Source of the DNA: Oscillospiraceae bacterium
Lineage (GTDB): Bacteria; Bacillota; Clostridia; Oscillospirales; CAG-272
Reading direction: 5' to 3'
Assembly: GCA_015063585.1 (NCBI GenBank)
Contig: SVTW01000001.1
Location: 1 to 34,679 of the forward strand
DNA: 34,679 bases
Shown: positions 33,897 through 34,679 of the stretch, in pieces
Numbering within the stretch: position 1 is the stretch's first letter
Layout of the letters: each line of letters starts with the position of its first letter
Notes under the pieces: generated by a model
Told to the model about the DNA's origin: nothing
Database searches by the model: none
Seen by the model: only the letters and a program-made list of their open reading frames with translations
Made by a program: the position numbers and the translations under genes

Positions 33897-34652
33897 TCAA
33901 AGTATTTTATCCTCTTGTTCGGTGTGTGCCATTTCAAGTGCAGAACGCGCTTCGGATAATGCAATGCGGTTCACGATCAAAACGCAAGCGATGCAGCCAA
34001 TGAAAAAGCCAAGGATATCAACGGTATAGTAAAATACCATCCACAACAGATCCGGCAGGCTTCCCGGCGCACCGTAGGAAACGTCATATATGATACGAGA
34101 AATCATTTTTAGCAAGGAAAGAGCACCCGATCCAACAAGCAGACTGCATTGAACAGGGTTTTGAATTGAAAAAAGAGATTGAAAGGGGACGAATTTTGCA
34201 AAAGCTTCGCTCCGCTTTTCATATTTTCGAACCGGAATCTTTCGTTTGATCAAGCGCATCGCGATCCAATACAGTGCAAAGATCAGGAGATCAACGAAAA
34301 TATCAAAGAGAACGTAAGGAAATTCAATGAAAAAGTCGTCTATTACAGGGAATCCGTTCACAAAATATCCCGCTATAAGGTTGAGTGGATAGCGAACAAG
34401 CGCTGAAATACCGGTGAGCAGAATAAAAGGAGTGTGATGAACGACATCAAAGCGGAAACAAGCGTAGAGCGCAAAAGAAAACACAGACCAATAATACAGG
34501 TAATTTACTATAGTCATAATCTCATCCCAAATCAGCGGAAATACCGATTCCGCAATCAGAATATCGCTTGTACACCAAATAGAAACCGGCGTGCAAATCA
34601 CGGCATAAACGATCACAATTGAAAAAATTGCAACCGTCATTTGCTTTCGCAA
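33897..34652 (-). CDS. Polytopic membrane protein of unknown function, 5' end uncertain
   Basis: I do not recognise this protein. From a TTG at 34652 it is 251 aa with about six membrane helices (near residues 7-24, 46-64, 75-92, 110-131, 172-190 and 205-230) and a short acidic C-terminal tail. Tyr and Phe are frequent and no enzyme motif is visible. An in-frame ATG is at 34640, but neither start has a clear ribosome binding site, and the frame stays open to the right edge of the window. The true start may lie just outside, so the gene may be partial. It converges on ruvB and shares its terminator. Confidence 0.7.
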   Translation of the reverse strand: MRKQMTVAIFSIVIVYAVICTPVSIWCTSDILIAESVFPLIWDEIMTIVNYLYYWSVFSFALYACFRFDVVHHTPFILLTGISALVRYPLNLIAGYFVNGFPVIDDFFIEFPYVLFDIFVDLLIFALYWIAMRLIKRKIPVRKYEKRSEAFAKFVPFQSLFSIQNPVQCSLLVGSGALSLLKMISRIIYDVSYGAPGSLPDLLWMVFYYTVDILGFFIGCIACVLIVNRIALSEARSALEMAHTEQEDKIL

Positions 34653-34679
34653 ACAAACTTTTCGGCTTTGATCAAAGGA

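Overview
The window reads as a chromosomal segment from an uncultured member of the Clostridia (Bacillota). The evidence is a Gram-positive-type PolC, the pyrH-frr-uppS-cdsA-dxr-rseP-(ispG)-polC gene order typical of Firmicutes, a YlmC/YmxH-type PRC-barrel sporulation protein, a DUF951 protein, a YfhO-type membrane protein, and strong sigma-A promoters (TTGACA/TATAAT, 17-nt spacers, several with an extended -10). The DNA is moderately AT-rich. No tRNA, rRNA, insertion sequence, CRISPR array or phage gene was seen. Nearly all of it is tightly packed housekeeping sequence.

Layout. (1) Positions 60-11398, minus strand: an eight-gene operon from a clear promoter at 11370-11398, in order pyrH, frr, uppS, cdsA, dxr, rseP, ispG, polC, closed by a hairpin at 60-101. 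It joins UMP kinase, ribosome recycling, undecaprenyl-PP and phospholipid precursor synthesis, two MEP-pathway enzymes, an intramembrane protease and the replicative polymerase. (2) Positions 11447-13035, minus: a two-gene sugar module, a SorD-like sorbitol-6-phosphate dehydrogenase and a transaldolase/fructose-6-phosphate-aldolase family protein, lying between tsf and pyrH. (3) Positions 13059-14975, minus: rpsB-tsf with a strong promoter, a roughly 145-nt structured leader and a terminator. (4) Positions 15010-18848: an AraC-family regulator (minus) divergent from a glycyl-radical-enzyme activase and a compact 675-aa glycyl radical enzyme (plus). The two promoters are back to back and a perfect inverted repeat covers both -35 boxes. 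(5) Positions 18847-28644, minus: ruvC, an RlmI-like methyltransferase, ecfA1-ecfA2-ecfT, truA, a DUF5711-like protein, cvpA, a ClpE-like ATPase and ylmC, apparently read from one consensus promoter in front of ruvC. (6) Positions 28695-33894, plus: DUF951 protein, YfhO-like protein, ruvA, ruvB and a strong terminator. (7) Positions 33897 to the right edge, minus: an unrecognised polytopic membrane protein, possibly cut by the window edge.

The most novel part is region 4. The glycyl radical enzyme has the thiyl Cys and the C-x-E motif of the dehydratase/lyase branch but is much shorter than the characterised members, its activase has an unusual auxiliary cysteine cluster, and no transporter or downstream enzyme beside it reveals the substrate. 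The second point of interest is the sugar-phosphate pair placed inside the otherwise conserved rpsB-tsf-pyrH-frr neighbourhood, with no good promoter of its own.
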